NCBI RefSeq assembly: GCF_030814835.1
Contig: NZ_JAUSVS010000009.1
Span: forward strand, 62,001-126,000
DNA length: 64,000 nt
Direction of reading: 5' to 3'
From: Caulobacter ginsengisoli
GTDB taxonomy: Bacteria; Pseudomonadota; Alphaproteobacteria; Caulobacterales; Caulobacteraceae
Shown: positions 32,589-40,931 of the stretch, one piece after another
Position numbering within the stretch: the stretch's first letter is position 1
How the letters are laid out: every line of letters starts with the position of its first letter
Notes under the pieces: generated by a model
The model's input: the letters and a program-made list of their open reading frames with translations, nothing else
Told to the model about the DNA's origin: nothing
Database searches by the model: none
Program-made: the position numbers and the translations under genes

Positions 32589-33197
32589 TCAATCGTTCTC
32601 GCGGGCCAGCTTGCGCGGATCGGCCTTGACGGCCGGGGCCAGGCGCAGGACCTCGGCCTGGAAGCGCTCGTCGTCGCCGGCGGCGGCGAAGGGCAGGCAG
32701 TCGGCGATGGTCTCCAGCATCGGGTCCAGCCAGACCTTGTCGGCCTTGTGGAAGTCGCTGAGCACATGGCTCATGACCAGGGCCTTGTCGCCGGGATGGC
32801 CGGTGCCGATGCGGCCGCGGCGGAAGTCGGGGCCGATATGGGCGACGGTCGAGCGCACGCCGTTGTTGCCGGCCGCCCCGCCGCCGGTCTTCATCCGGAA
32901 ACGGCCGGGGGCCAGGTCGATCTCGTCATAGAAGAGGATGACGTCGGCGGGCGTAGCCTTGAAGAACCGCATGGCCGCCCCGACCGCCAGGCCGCTGTCG
33001 TTGTAGTAGGTCTGGGGCTTGAGCAGGATGGCCTTGATGTCGCCGATGGCGCCCTCGGCCGCGAAGCTCTGGAACCGCCCCTTCCAGGGCCCGAAGTTCC
33101 AGCGGCGCGCGATCTCGTCGACGGCCATGAAGCCGACGTTGTGGCGGTTCTTCGCGTATTTGGGACCCGGATTGCCCAGGCCGGCCAGGATCAGCAT
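32589..33197 (-). CDS. pth: Peptidyl-tRNA hydrolase
   Basis: 202 residues. The N-terminal LAGLGNPGPKYAKNRHNVGF holds the catalytic His near residue 21. FYDEIDLAPGRFRMKTGGG near residues 95-115 carries the conserved Asp/Asn region, then AGNNGVRS and RIGTGHPGDK. It frees peptides from prematurely released peptidyl-tRNA. The gene lies downstream of the L25/Ctc gene on the same strand, the usual ctc-pth-ychF order in proteobacteria. The tail after 180 residues is ordinary for this family. Confidence 0.95.
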   Translation of the reverse strand: MLILAGLGNPGPKYAKNRHNVGFMAVDEIARRWNFGPWKGRFQSFAAEGAIGDIKAILLKPQTYYNDSGLAVGAAMRFFKATPADVILFYDEIDLAPGRFRMKTGGGAAGNNGVRSTVAHIGPDFRRGRIGTGHPGDKALVMSHVLSDFHKADKVWLDPMLETIADCLPFAAAGDDERFQAEVLRLAPAVKADPRKLAREND

Positions 33198-33230
33198 CGA
33201 TCGGACCTTAGAGATAAGGCCCTCCCGGGC

Positions 33231-33836
33231 CTACTCGGCTTCGGCTTCGCCTTCGGCGGCGATGTCGGACATGCCGGCCGACGACACCTTCAGGGTGGCG
33301 ACCACGAAGTCGCGATCCATGGTCAGGGTGACGCCCTTGGGCAGCTGCAGGTCGGCGGCGCGGATGGTGTCGCCCAGGACCTTCTCGGCCAGGTCGACGA
33401 CCAGCTCTTCCGGAATGGCGTTGGCCGGGGCGTTGACCTCGACGTCGTGCCGCACGACTTCCAGCGAACCGCCGGCCTTCAGGCCCGGGCAGGTTTCCTG
33501 GTTCTTGAAGTGAACCGCGATGGAGATACGGACCGAGGCGTTGGCGTCGACGCGATACAGGTCGAAGTGCATCGGCACGTCGGTGACCGGGTGGAACTGC
33601 ACGTCCTTGGCGATGACCGGCTGGCTTTCGTCGCCATACTTCAGGGTCACCAGGTGGCCCAGCAGCTTGCCGGTGTAGAGCGCCTTGCGGAACTCGTTTT
33701 CCTTGACGGCGATGGCGACGGGGTCGAGCGAGCCGCCATACAGGATGCCGGGCACCATGTTGGCGCGGCGGGCGGCGCGGGCGCCGCCGGTGCCGGTGTT
33801 GCTGCGGACTTCGACGTTCAGGACGATATCGGCCAT
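33231..33836 (-). CDS. rplY: Ribosomal protein L25, Ctc type
   Basis: 201 residues from the second of two close ATG codons (33836); GAGAG at about 7 bases upstream supports it. The N-terminal domain carries TGTGGARAARRANMVPGILYGG, the L25 5S-rRNA-binding signature, and the C-terminal TL5 beta-barrel ends around VSSAGMSDIAAEGEAEAE. The long form corresponds to the general stress protein Ctc. It binds 5S rRNA in the large subunit. Highly acidic end. Followed 33 bases later by pth. Confidence 0.93.
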   Translation of the reverse strand: MADIVLNVEVRSNTGTGGARAARRANMVPGILYGGSLDPVAIAVKENEFRKALYTGKLLGHLVTLKYGDESQPVIAKDVQFHPVTDVPMHFDLYRVDANASVRISIAVHFKNQETCPGLKAGGSLEVVRHDVEVNAPANAIPEELVVDLAEKVLGDTIRAADLQLPKGVTLTMDRDFVVATLKVSSAGMSDIAAEGEAEAE

Positions 33837-33940
33837 GGCCATGCTCTCAAAACGAATACGCCGCGCGAGAGTCTCCGCGCGGCGACGGTCGGTGAATTCA
33901 GGGTGCAGCCGATTACACGCTTTCCCCCAGGAGTGCAACG

Positions 33941-33970
33941 GGCCCGGCGCAACAGTCTGTGCGCCGGGCC
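33941..33970. terminator. Strong hairpin between the lipoprotein gene and rplY
   Basis: An 11-base perfect stem GGCCCGGCGCA / TGCGCCGGGCC with an 8-base loop lies just beyond the stop of the minus-strand lipoprotein gene. No U-tract follows on either strand, so it might end transcription only with Rho or act as an RNA stabiliser. Confidence 0.45.
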
Positions 33971-33982
33971 GCTGCGGGGCGG

Positions 33983-35041
33983 CTATTTCTTTTTAGGCTT
34001 GGGCCGGGGCTTGTCCTGGATCGAGGTCTTGGCCACCGGGACCGGCTTGGCCGGCGGGAGGTAGATCGGCTCGACCGGCATGGCGGCGCCGGCGGTCTTG
34101 ATCATGCACTGGCCGGTGTCCATCAGGACGTGCTGGCCCAGGCAGAAGACGTCCTCATAGTGCGGCTTGGCCACCGCCAGGCACTGGTAGAGGTTCAGCT
34201 TGGCCATGCTCAGGCAGTAGCCGGTGTTGGGGTCCTCCAGCAGGGTTTGCAGGCGCGGCATGTTCTCATCGCCCGCCGCGCCCAAGGCAGCGAGCGCCGC
34301 CAGGGCCACCGAACGGGTCACCACCGGCGTCCACGGATTGGCCGGGGTCTGGGGGGTGAGGCCCAGCGAGGCCTGGCCCAGGCTGGCCTGGGTCAGGGTG
34401 GCGATCTCGGCCATGTCGCCCTGCAGGGGCTGGGTCGACAGGCTCTTGGCCAGGGCCAGGCGGCCGTCACGGTCGGGAATCGTTTCCTTGGACCACTTCT
34501 GGTACTGGACCGTGTAGGCGGCCTGCTTCACCGCCTTGCCGTTCTGATAGACCTTCAGGCCCGCATCGCCGATGGCGGCGACGACCTGGTTGGCGGCGCT
34601 GTCGGCCCCGTCCAGGGTGCGGACATAGTTGGGGTCGGCGATGATCTGCTCGACCATGGCGTTGCGCTGGGTCGGATCGCCGACGAACTTGCGCACTCCG
34701 GCCACAAAGGTCGGGTCCTGCAGCGCCACCACCGTGCCATAGGCGACGGCGCCGCCCAGGAACTGCTTGGGTTCATAGGATTCCCCGACCCGAAGCGACT
34801 GGGCGATCGAGGGGCCGTCAGGGAAGGCCGGCGAGATGGAGGCGGCCCGCAGCATATAGCTGTGCCAGGCGCTGGCCTGCTCGATGACCCGGCTGGACAG
34901 GGTGACCGGCGGGGGCGGCGGCGGGATGACAGCGACCGGCGGTGGCGGCGGCGGCGGGGTGTCGGTGGAACAGGCGGCGAGGGCGGCCATGGCAATCGCC
35001 AGGGCGACCGGCGCCAGGCGCGCGGGTTTGAACAGGTTCAT
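33983..35041 (-). CDS. Large lipoprotein of unknown function
   Basis: 352 residues. A type II signal peptide ends in LAAC (Cys about residue 24), followed by two short poly-Pro stretches (PPPPPPP). The mature domain is mostly helical, with ASAWHSYMLRAASISPAF, FLGGAVAYGTVVALQD and three late Cys. The C-terminus is Lys/Pro-rich (KPRPKPKKK). It could be an outer-membrane-anchored protein reaching the peptidoglycan. No family recognised. TTGACGTCAA, a perfect palindrome, lies at 35069-35078, 27 bases upstream. Confidence 0.68.
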   Translation of the reverse strand: MNLFKPARLAPVALAIAMAALAACSTDTPPPPPPPVAVIPPPPPPVTLSSRVIEQASAWHSYMLRAASISPAFPDGPSIAQSLRVGESYEPKQFLGGAVAYGTVVALQDPTFVAGVRKFVGDPTQRNAMVEQIIADPNYVRTLDGADSAANQVVAAIGDAGLKVYQNGKAVKQAAYTVQYQKWSKETIPDRDGRLALAKSLSTQPLQGDMAEIATLTQASLGQASLGLTPQTPANPWTPVVTRSVALAALAALGAAGDENMPRLQTLLEDPNTGYCLSMAKLNLYQCLAVAKPHYEDVFCLGQHVLMDTGQCMIKTAGAAMPVEPIYLPPAKPVPVAKTSIQDKPRPKPKKK

Positions 35042-35157
35042 GAGAGAAAGCTTTCCCCGTCGGACTCTTTGACGTCAATAGTCTCGGTCTGCGGGCGACA
35101 ATGTGACAGAGGCGCTTAACGGGTCCCTTACCTTCCCCGAACGGGCGAAGATTGAGG

Positions 35158-36093
35158 TTAATCGAACAACTTGGAGACGGATTCTTCGTTGGCGATGCGG
35201 CGGATGGCCTCGCCGATCAGGGCCGCGCAGCTCATCACCCGGATCTTCTCGCAGCCCTTGACCAGGTCGGGAGCCTCGATGGAGTCGGTGACCACCAGCT
35301 CGCGCAGCACCGAGGCGGCGACCCGCTCGGTGGCCGGGGCCGACAGCACCCCGTGGCTGACATAGGCCGAGACCTCCGTCGCCCCGTGCTCGCTCAGCGC
35401 CTTGGCGGCGTTGCACAGGGTGCCGGCGCTATCGACGATGTCGTCGAACAGGATGCAGCGGCGGCCCTGCACGTCGCCGATGATATTCATCACCTCGCTC
35501 TTGCCGGGGCCCGAGCGGCGCTTGTCGACAATGGCCAGGTCGGCCCCCAGCCGGTTGGCCAGGGCCCGGGCCCGCACCACCCCGCCGACGTCGGGCGAGA
35601 CGATCATCAGCTCGCCCGGCTTCTGATAGTTCTGGCGAATGTCGTCGGCGATGCGCGGCACCGGCAGCAGGTTGTCGGTGGGGATGTCGAAGAATCCCTG
35701 AATCTGGCCCGCATGCAGGTCCATGGTCAGCACCCGGTCGGCCCCCGAGCGGGTGATCAGATTGGCGACCAGCTTGGCGGAGATGGGCGTGCGGCCGCCG
35801 GTCTTCCGGTCCTGCCGGGCGTAGCCGAAATAGGGGATGACGGCGGTGATCCGCTTGGCCGAGGCGCGTTTGAGCGCATCGATGCAGATCAACAGTTCCA
35901 TCAGGTTGTCGTTGGCCGGGTAGCTGGTCGACTGGATGACGAAGACATCCTCGCCCCGCACATTCTCGTCGACGATGACGAACACCTCGTTGTCGGCGAA
36001 CCGGCGGACCTGGGCCTTGGTCAGCGGCAGGTCCAGGTAGTCGGCTATGGCGCCCGCCAGGGTTCGGTTGGAGTTGCCGGACAGCAGCTTCAT
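35158..36093 (-). CDS. prs: Ribose-phosphate pyrophosphokinase
   Basis: 311 residues, normal size. [14 protein letters not shown] holds the ATP-site residues, [17 protein letters not shown] the metal- and ribose-5-phosphate-binding region, and [15 protein letters not shown] the PRPP-binding loop. It makes PRPP from ribose 5-phosphate and ATP for nucleotides, histidine and NAD. The pairing of an upstream pgeF/lgt unit on the same strand is not functionally linked. Firm assignment. Confidence 0.97.
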   Translation of the reverse strand: MKLLSGNSNRTLAGAIADYLDLPLTKAQVRRFADNEVFVIVDENVRGEDVFVIQSTSYPANDNLMELLICIDALKRASAKRITAVIPYFGYARQDRKTGGRTPISAKLVANLITRSGADRVLTMDLHAGQIQGFFDIPTDNLLPVPRIADDIRQNYQKPGELMIVSPDVGGVVRARALANRLGADLAIVDKRRSGPGKSEVMNIIGDVQGRRCILFDDIVDSAGTLCNAAKALSEHGATEVSAYVSHGVLSAPATERVAASVLRELVVTDSIEAPDLVKGCEKIRVMSCAALIGEAIRRIANEESVSKLFD

Positions 36094-36213
36094 CGACGGG
36101 ACTCACTGGGCGGTGGGTGTTGCGCGGCTTCTAGGAGGGGCGAGGCGCAGGGGCAAGGCGGGAATCGCGAACGCTGGTCTTAGTCCGGGAACTGGGGAGT
36201 TCGGCGGCAGGCC

Positions 36214-36984
36214 CTAGCCCAGCATGATCCCGCTCATCATCCGCCCGAAGTCCGGCTCGCCGGCCCGGAAGGCGCGGCGGTTGGAGAAGAACAGGGCCTC
36301 ATCGGCGCAGGTGTCATGGCCGGTCCATTCGGCCTGGCGCACGCCGGCCTCGGCCAGGCGTTCCAACACGAAGCCCGGCAGGTCGAACATCCGCTTGTCG
36401 GCGACGGCGCCGGGGCTGAAGAAGCGGGCCGAGCCGGGGCGTTCGGCCTCGAAGCGTTCGAAGAACTCCAGCCCGACCTCGTAGCTCTTCGGGCCGATGC
36501 AGGGGCCGATGGCGGCGACGATGCGCTCGCGCTGGGCGCCGATGCGCTCCATGGCCGCCACGGCCGCCTCGACGATGCCGGTGAGGGCGCCCTGCCAGCC
36601 GGCGTGGGCCGAGGCGACCACATGGCCCTGCGCATCGGCCAGCAGGACCGGGGCGCAGTCGGCGGTCAGCACGCCCAGCGCGATCGAGGGCTGGTCGGTG
36701 GCCAGGGCATCGCCTTGCGGGCGGTAGGCGCCCCAGGGGGCCTCGACGACGTGCGCCTTGGCCGAGTGGATCTGGTAGCAGGTGTTCAGCGCGTCGGGGG
36801 TGACGCCGAACCAGTCGCCGATGCGCTTGCGATTCTCGGTGACGTCGGCGGGGGCGTCGCTGGAGCCGATGCCGACATTGAGGCTGTCATAGAGGCCGCT
36901 CGAGACGCCGCCCTGGCGGGTGAAGAAGGCGTGGCGCACGCCCTTCAGCCCGGCCAGCAGCGGTGACTGGATGACGGGGACCAT
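36214..36984 (-). CDS. pgeF: Peptidoglycan editing factor / purine nucleoside phosphorylase, YfiH family
   Basis: 256 residues from the ATG at 36984; the open frame continues upstream but is the opposite phase of the methyltransferase gene. The laccase-domain signatures are HAFFTRQGGVS, GVLTADCAPVLLAD with the conserved Cys, VASAHAGWQGALTGIVE with the zinc-binding His, and AAIGPCIGP. Members remove misincorporated residues from muropeptides or cleave adenosine. It overlaps the SAM methyltransferase gene by ATGA and belongs to an lgt-midA-pgeF operon. Confidence 0.9.
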   Translation of the reverse strand: MVPVIQSPLLAGLKGVRHAFFTRQGGVSSGLYDSLNVGIGSSDAPADVTENRKRIGDWFGVTPDALNTCYQIHSAKAHVVEAPWGAYRPQGDALATDQPSIALGVLTADCAPVLLADAQGHVVASAHAGWQGALTGIVEAAVAAMERIGAQRERIVAAIGPCIGPKSYEVGLEFFERFEAERPGSARFFSPGAVADKRMFDLPGFVLERLAEAGVRQAEWTGHDTCADEALFFSNRRAFRAGEPDFGRMMSGIMLG

Positions 36985-38036
36985 CAGTCCTCGAACCCCG
37001 GCGGGAAGAACCCCGACTGGTGGATGCAGGCGGCGCGGAACAGCTCGCCCATCTGGTCGGGGGCGGCCAGGCGGGCCAGTTGGCGGTCGATGACCTCGGC
37101 GCGGTCGGGGCGGGCGGCTTTCAGCGCCTCGGCCCGGTGCTGGATGCCCAGCCGGCCGAGGAAGAGGCCCTGGGGGATGGCGTTGGTGGTTTCCGCGCCG
37201 GCCTTCTCGGCGGCGGCCAGCACGGTCGGGAAGTCGGCATAGACGGTCAGGTCCGACTCGCCCGGCGCGGCCAGGGGGTCGAGCTTCTGGTGGCCCTTGA
37301 GGGCCTGCAGGGTGTCGCCGAAGCCGGGCTCGGGGCGGCCATAGTCGATCAGCAGGGCCGCGCCGCCGTCGGCGACGATCCGTTCGGCCAGCCGCTGGCC
37401 GAAGGCTTCCTGGGCCGGCGAGACCTCGAGCACCGGGGCGTTGGGCAGCACCGGGGTCTGGCTGGGGGCGAGGCCAAAGGCCAGGCCGCCGTCGGGGCCC
37501 AGGCCCACCAGCCGCTCGATCCAGCCGCCGGGGGTGTGCAGGAACTGGCGGGCCGGCAGGCAGTCGAGCAGTTCGTTGGCGACCAGCAGGATCGGCGCGC
37601 CGGGCGGGATATCGTCCAGCTCGGCGGCCCAGCGCGGGGTCAGCGGGGCTGCGCTGAGGGTCTGGCGCTGGCGTTCGGCCAGGGGTTTGGAAGTTTCGAT
37701 CAGCCAGAGGTCGGCGGCTTCGAGAAAGTCGGGGGCCAGGCGGACGGCGCGCAGCAGATCGCTCATCAGCGTGCCATCGCCCGGGCCGATCTCGACCAGG
37801 CGGAAGAGGCTGGGCTTGCCCAGGCGCGACCAGGACTCCACGGCCCACAGGCCGATCAGTTCGCCGAACATCTGGCTGACCAGCGGGGCGGTGATGAAGT
37901 CGCCGCCTTCGCCCAGCGCCGGGCGGGTGGCGTAATAGCCGTCCTGCGGGTCGTGCAGGCAGCGGTTCATGTAGTCGGCGACCGAGATCGGCCCGGCGGC
38001 GGCGATCTCGGCCCGCAGACGCTCGAGCAGACTCAT
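36984..38036 (-). CDS. MidA/NDUFAF7-like SAM-dependent methyltransferase
   Basis: 350 residues. The N-terminus has ISVADYMNRCLHDPQDGYYATRPALGEGGDFITAP, whose GGDFITAP is typical of this family. The SAM site is LVEIGPGDGTLMSDLLRA near residue 80, followed by IETSKPLAERQRQ and LLVANELLDCLPARQF. The C-terminus includes LLIDYGRPEPGFGDTLQAL. Mitochondrial relatives methylate an Arg of complex I. The bacterial substrate is not known, but a respiratory protein is plausible. Overlaps both neighbours by ATGA. Confidence 0.87.
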   Translation of the reverse strand: MSLLERLRAEIAAAGPISVADYMNRCLHDPQDGYYATRPALGEGGDFITAPLVSQMFGELIGLWAVESWSRLGKPSLFRLVEIGPGDGTLMSDLLRAVRLAPDFLEAADLWLIETSKPLAERQRQTLSAAPLTPRWAAELDDIPPGAPILLVANELLDCLPARQFLHTPGGWIERLVGLGPDGGLAFGLAPSQTPVLPNAPVLEVSPAQEAFGQRLAERIVADGGAALLIDYGRPEPGFGDTLQALKGHQKLDPLAAPGESDLTVYADFPTVLAAAEKAGAETTNAIPQGLFLGRLGIQHRAEALKAARPDRAEVIDRQLARLAAPDQMGELFRAACIHQSGFFPPGFED

Positions 38037-38986
38037 TTGGCGGTGCGGGGCTTACGTGGGCGGGCGGGCTTCTTCGAAGCCGATTGGGCGGCCGGCGCGG
38101 GTTCGGGTTCCGGCACGGTCTCGACGGCGGCGGCCAGGATGGCCGGCGGCGAGGCGCGGAAGCTGTTCCACAGCATCCACAGGCCAAACGCCAGCATGGG
38201 CAGCGACAGGATCATCCCCATGGTCAGGCCGAAGGGGAATTCCGGCATGCCCTGGTCGGGCTCGCGGGTGTTCTCCAGCACGATGCGGCAGAGGCCATAG
38301 CCGGTGAAGAACAGGCCGACCAGGGCGCCGCGCTTCTGCAACCAGAGCTGGCGATGGGTCGCAACGCGCAGGACGACGAACAGCAGCAGGCCCTCGAGCA
38401 GGGCCTCGTAGATCTGGCTGGGATGGCGCGGGGCGCCGCCGGGGGCGTCGGGGAAGATGATGCCCCAGGGCAGGCTGGTTTCCCGGCCCCACAGCTCGCC
38501 GTTCACGAAGTTGGCGATGCGGCCGAAGAAGAGGCCAATGGGGGCGGCCGGGGCGATCAGGTCGCCCAGCTTGAAGAGGTCGATCTTGTTGGCCAGGGCA
38601 AAGCCGATGACCGCCACGACCACGCCCAGCAGGCCGCCGTGGAAACTCATCCCGCCCTTCCAGATCTCGAAGACCATCATCGGGTTGTCGAAGAGGGCCG
38701 ACCGCTGCTCGGGCTGCACCAGCATGTAGAAGAGGATGTAGCCGATCCGGCCGCCGGCGATGACGCCGAGCGTCACCCACAGCACCAGGTCGTCGATCTG
38801 CGGCACGGTGATGACCGGGGTCTGGCCGCCCCAGAGCCTGTCCTGGCGCACCAGGTTAACGACATAGCGCCAGCCCAGCAGGATGCCGGCCACATAGGCC
38901 AGGGCGTACCAGCGCAGACCGATCTCACCCCACTGGGTGGTCCAGTGCAGGAACGGCACGAAGGGGGTGATGGGCGGGAAATCCAA
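38033..38986 (-). CDS. lgt: Prolipoprotein diacylglyceryl transferase
   Basis: 317 residues from a TTG start at 38986, preceded by GAGGT at about 5 bases; no ATG is suitably placed. About seven membrane helices are visible. The Lgt signature FFGRIANFVNGELWGRET and the essential HGG of GGMSFHGGLLG are present, and the closing helices include GLFFTGYGLCRIVLENTREPD. It transfers a diacylglyceryl group to lipobox Cys residues, so it modifies the lipoproteins seen in this window. The C-terminal 40 residues are Pro/Lys-rich and atypical. Confidence 0.94.
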   Translation of the reverse strand: MDFPPITPFVPFLHWTTQWGEIGLRWYALAYVAGILLGWRYVVNLVRQDRLWGGQTPVITVPQIDDLVLWVTLGVIAGGRIGYILFYMLVQPEQRSALFDNPMMVFEIWKGGMSFHGGLLGVVVAVIGFALANKIDLFKLGDLIAPAAPIGLFFGRIANFVNGELWGRETSLPWGIIFPDAPGGAPRHPSQIYEALLEGLLLFVVLRVATHRQLWLQKRGALVGLFFTGYGLCRIVLENTREPDQGMPEFPFGLTMGMILSLPMLAFGLWMLWNSFRASPPAILAAAVETVPEPEPAPAAQSASKKPARPRKPRTAK

Positions 38987-39114
38987 GGGTGACCTCGATG
39001 CCGAAGAAGCGGGTGCGCTGAGATGTAGCCGCAATCCTCTTCGCTTTCATCCCCGGTTTCCCATATGAAGGGGCCAGGGCGCGCGTAGGGCGCCCCAAGC
39101 TGCAAGAGCCTTTG

Positions 39115-39384
39115 ATGCAAACCCAGAATCCCTTCCTCGACGAGATCGCCAAGCTGACCACCGCCGCCATGGGGCTGGCGCAGTCGGCCGGCGAGGAGGC
39201 CAAGACCGCCTTCCGCGCCCAGGCCGACAAGTTCGCCGCCGAGATGGATTTGATTCGACGCGACGAATTCGAGGCGCTGAAAGCCGAGATCGCCGCGCTG
39301 AGGGCGGAAGTGGCCGCCCTCAAGGGTGGCGCCCCGCCTAAAGCGAAGGCGTCCACAGTTAAAACCGCCAAAAAGGGCGAGTAG
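39115..39384 (+). CDS. UbiK/BMFP-like accessory protein
   Basis: 89 residues, starting at the ATG at 39115. The helix TQNPFLDEIAKLTTAAMGLAQ and the coiled-coil EFEALKAEIAALRAEVAALK are typical of the YqiC/UbiK family, which supports late steps of ubiquinone synthesis or membrane fusion. The tail is Lys-rich. It lies upstream of ybjN and proC on the same strand, the usual alphaproteobacterial order. It is divergent from lgt. Confidence 0.8.
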   Translation: MQTQNPFLDEIAKLTTAAMGLAQSAGEEAKTAFRAQADKFAAEMDLIRRDEFEALKAEIAALRAEVAALKGGAPPKAKASTVKTAKKGE

Positions 39385-39407
39385 GGCTCGCGCCGCGAAA
39401 GAAGCGG

Positions 39408-39436
39408 TTGTCACGCGGCCCACGAAGCAGATTAGG
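39408..39436 (+). promoter_or_regulatory. Candidate promoter for the ybjN gene
   Basis: TTGTCA at 39408-39413 and ATTAGG at 39431-39436 are separated by 17 bases, about 60 bases before the ATG at 39494. Partial matches to a sigma-70 promoter; unverified. Confidence 0.3.
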
Positions 39437-39493
39437 GTCTGTTCCAGTCGGATCGGGCCGGGCGGCGACGCCCCTTTAAAATAAGGTTCCTTC

Positions 39494-40000
39494 ATGGACA
39501 CGCCCTTTGCGGAAGAAGACGAAACCCTGGTGGCGCTCGACCCCCTGGATGTCGTCGAACATGTCCTGGCCGCCGAGAACCTGGCTTTCGACCGCACTGA
39601 CGACGGCGACCTGGCCTTCACCCTGGCCGGCGACTGGAAGGACCACGAGCTGTGGTTCGCCTGGCGGCCCGAGGCTGACTGCCTGCAGCTCTGCCTGTCG
39701 CTGGACCTGAAGACGCCCAAGGCCCTGCGCGCCGCCGGCTTCGAGCTGCTCAGCCTGGTCAACCAGCGCGTCTGGCTGGGCCATTTCGAGATCTGGGCCG
39801 AGGACGGCGAGATCATTTTCCGCCATGCGTTGAGCCTGCCGGGCTCCGAACGCCCGACCCTGGCCTCGGCGGCCTCGATGATCGACGCGGCCATGGAGGC
39901 GGCGGACCGCTTCTACCCGGCCTTCGACTTCCTGATGCAGGGCAGAACCCCGGATGACGCCATGGCGGCTTGCATGTTCGAGACCGTCGGCCAGGCCTGA
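39494..40000 (+). CDS. YbjN-domain protein
   Basis: 168 residues. The fold resembles the YbjN/type III chaperone-like domain: PLDVVEHVLAAENLAFDR, HELWFAWRPEADCLQLCLSLD, LGHFEIWAEDGEIIFRHAL, and the closing FYPAFDFLMQGRTPDDAM. Family members are reported as sensory-transduction-like regulators; no reaction is known. An acidic protein, cytosolic. It sits before proC and after the ubiK-like gene, as in many alphaproteobacteria. A REPIN-like element separates it from proC. Confidence 0.85.
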   Translation: MDTPFAEEDETLVALDPLDVVEHVLAAENLAFDRTDDGDLAFTLAGDWKDHELWFAWRPEADCLQLCLSLDLKTPKALRAAGFELLSLVNQRVWLGHFEIWAEDGEIIFRHALSLPGSERPTLASAASMIDAAMEAADRFYPAFDFLMQGRTPDDAMAACMFETVGQA

Positions 40001-40010
40001 TCTAAATACC

Positions 40011-40140
40011 GCTCATCCCCGCGAAAGCGGGGACCCAGGCTTTTTTCCTGTTGCTGAGCTGCCGCGCCCACTGGAAACAGTGTCGGAGGCGCCGAGCCTG
40101 CGCTCAAAACACCTGGGTCCCCGCTTTCGCGGGGATGAGC
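40011..40140. repeat. Inverted repeat doublet, family F
   Basis: Arms 40011-40039 and 40112-40140 are perfect 29-base reverse complements, each holding CCCCGCGAAAGCGGGG, around a 72-base centre. It fills the gap between ybjN and proC. The arm sequence is similar in style to families C and D but not the same, so it forms a separate family. Confidence 0.85.
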
Positions 40141-40157
40141 GGATAAAAGGAAAGCCT

Positions 40158-40931
40158 ATGGCCAGCCTGACTCCCATCCTGCTGCTGGGCGCGGGTCGCA
40201 TGGGCGGGGCGCTGATTTCTGGCTGGCGGAGCGCGGGAACCTTCAAAGACGCTGACCTGATGGTCCGCGATCCCCATCCCGGACCGGAAGCGGCTGTATT
40301 GGCTCAGCCTGATGACGCGGGCCTCGCCCAGGCCAAAACCGTGCTGCTGGCCGTCAAGCCGCAGCTCTGGCGCGCCGCCGCCGCCATCGCTCCGCATCTC
40401 GCCCCCGACGCCGTCATCGTCTCCATCGCCGCCGGGGTGGGTCTGAACGATATCGCCCAGGCCTTCGGCGGCCGGCGGGTGGCGCGGGTGATGCCCAACA
40501 CCGCCGTGGCCATCAACCAGGGCGTGGCCAGCCTCTACGCCCCCGATCCCGAGGCCCGCGCCCGGGCCGAGGCGATGTTCGCGCCGGTGGCCAAGGTCGT
40601 GCCGCTGGAAAGCGAGGACCTGATGCATGCGGCGACGGCGGTCGCCGGCTCGGGCCCGGCCTATCTCTACGCCTTCGTCGAGGCCCTGGCCGCCGCCGGC
40701 CTTGAGGCCGGACTGACGGCGGAAGCGGCCAGCGACATGGCCCGTTCGATGGTGATCGGCTCGGCGGCCCTGATGGCCCGGAGCGACGAGGACCCCGCCG
40801 AACTGCGCCGCCAGGTCACCTCGCCGGGCGGCACCACCCAGGCGGCGCTGGAGGTGCTGACCCCACCGCTGGGGCCCTTGATGACGGATGCGGTGGCGGC
40901 GGCGGTGAGGCGGTCGAGGGAGCTGGGCTAG
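40158..40931 (+). CDS. proC: Pyrroline-5-carboxylate reductase
   Basis: 257 residues from the ATG at 40158, with an AAAGGAAAG ribosome site. The Rossmann motif LLGAGRMGGALISGW is at the start, RVMPNTAVAINQGV and AGSGPAYLYAFVEAL follow, and the P5CR family signature is RRQVTSPGGTTQAALEVL near the end. It reduces pyrroline-5-carboxylate to proline with NAD(P)H. Its stop overlaps the stop of the convergent histidine kinase gene by 4 bases. Confidence 0.94.
   Translation: MASLTPILLLGAGRMGGALISGWRSAGTFKDADLMVRDPHPGPEAAVLAQPDDAGLAQAKTVLLAVKPQLWRAAAAIAPHLAPDAVIVSIAAGVGLNDIAQAFGGRRVARVMPNTAVAINQGVASLYAPDPEARARAEAMFAPVAKVVPLESEDLMHAATAVAGSGPAYLYAFVEALAAAGLEAGLTAEAASDMARSMVIGSAALMARSDEDPAELRRQVTSPGGTTQAALEVLTPPLGPLMTDAVAAAVRRSRELG

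Noticed and set aside
33941..33970. Classical intrinsic terminator
   Set aside because: The stem is strong but no U-rich run follows on either strand, so the label is only tentative.
35069..35078. TTGACGTCAA palindrome as a defined regulator site
   Set aside because: A 10-base palindrome is expected by chance at modest frequency, and no regulator or second copy supports it. It is mentioned only with the lipoprotein gene.
36985..38187. Long open frame continuous with pgeF on the minus strand
   Set aside because: It lies over the methyltransferase gene in another phase and is Arg/Pro-rich, as expected from GC-rich antisense or shifted frames. The methyltransferase has clear motifs, and pgeF has its own ATG.
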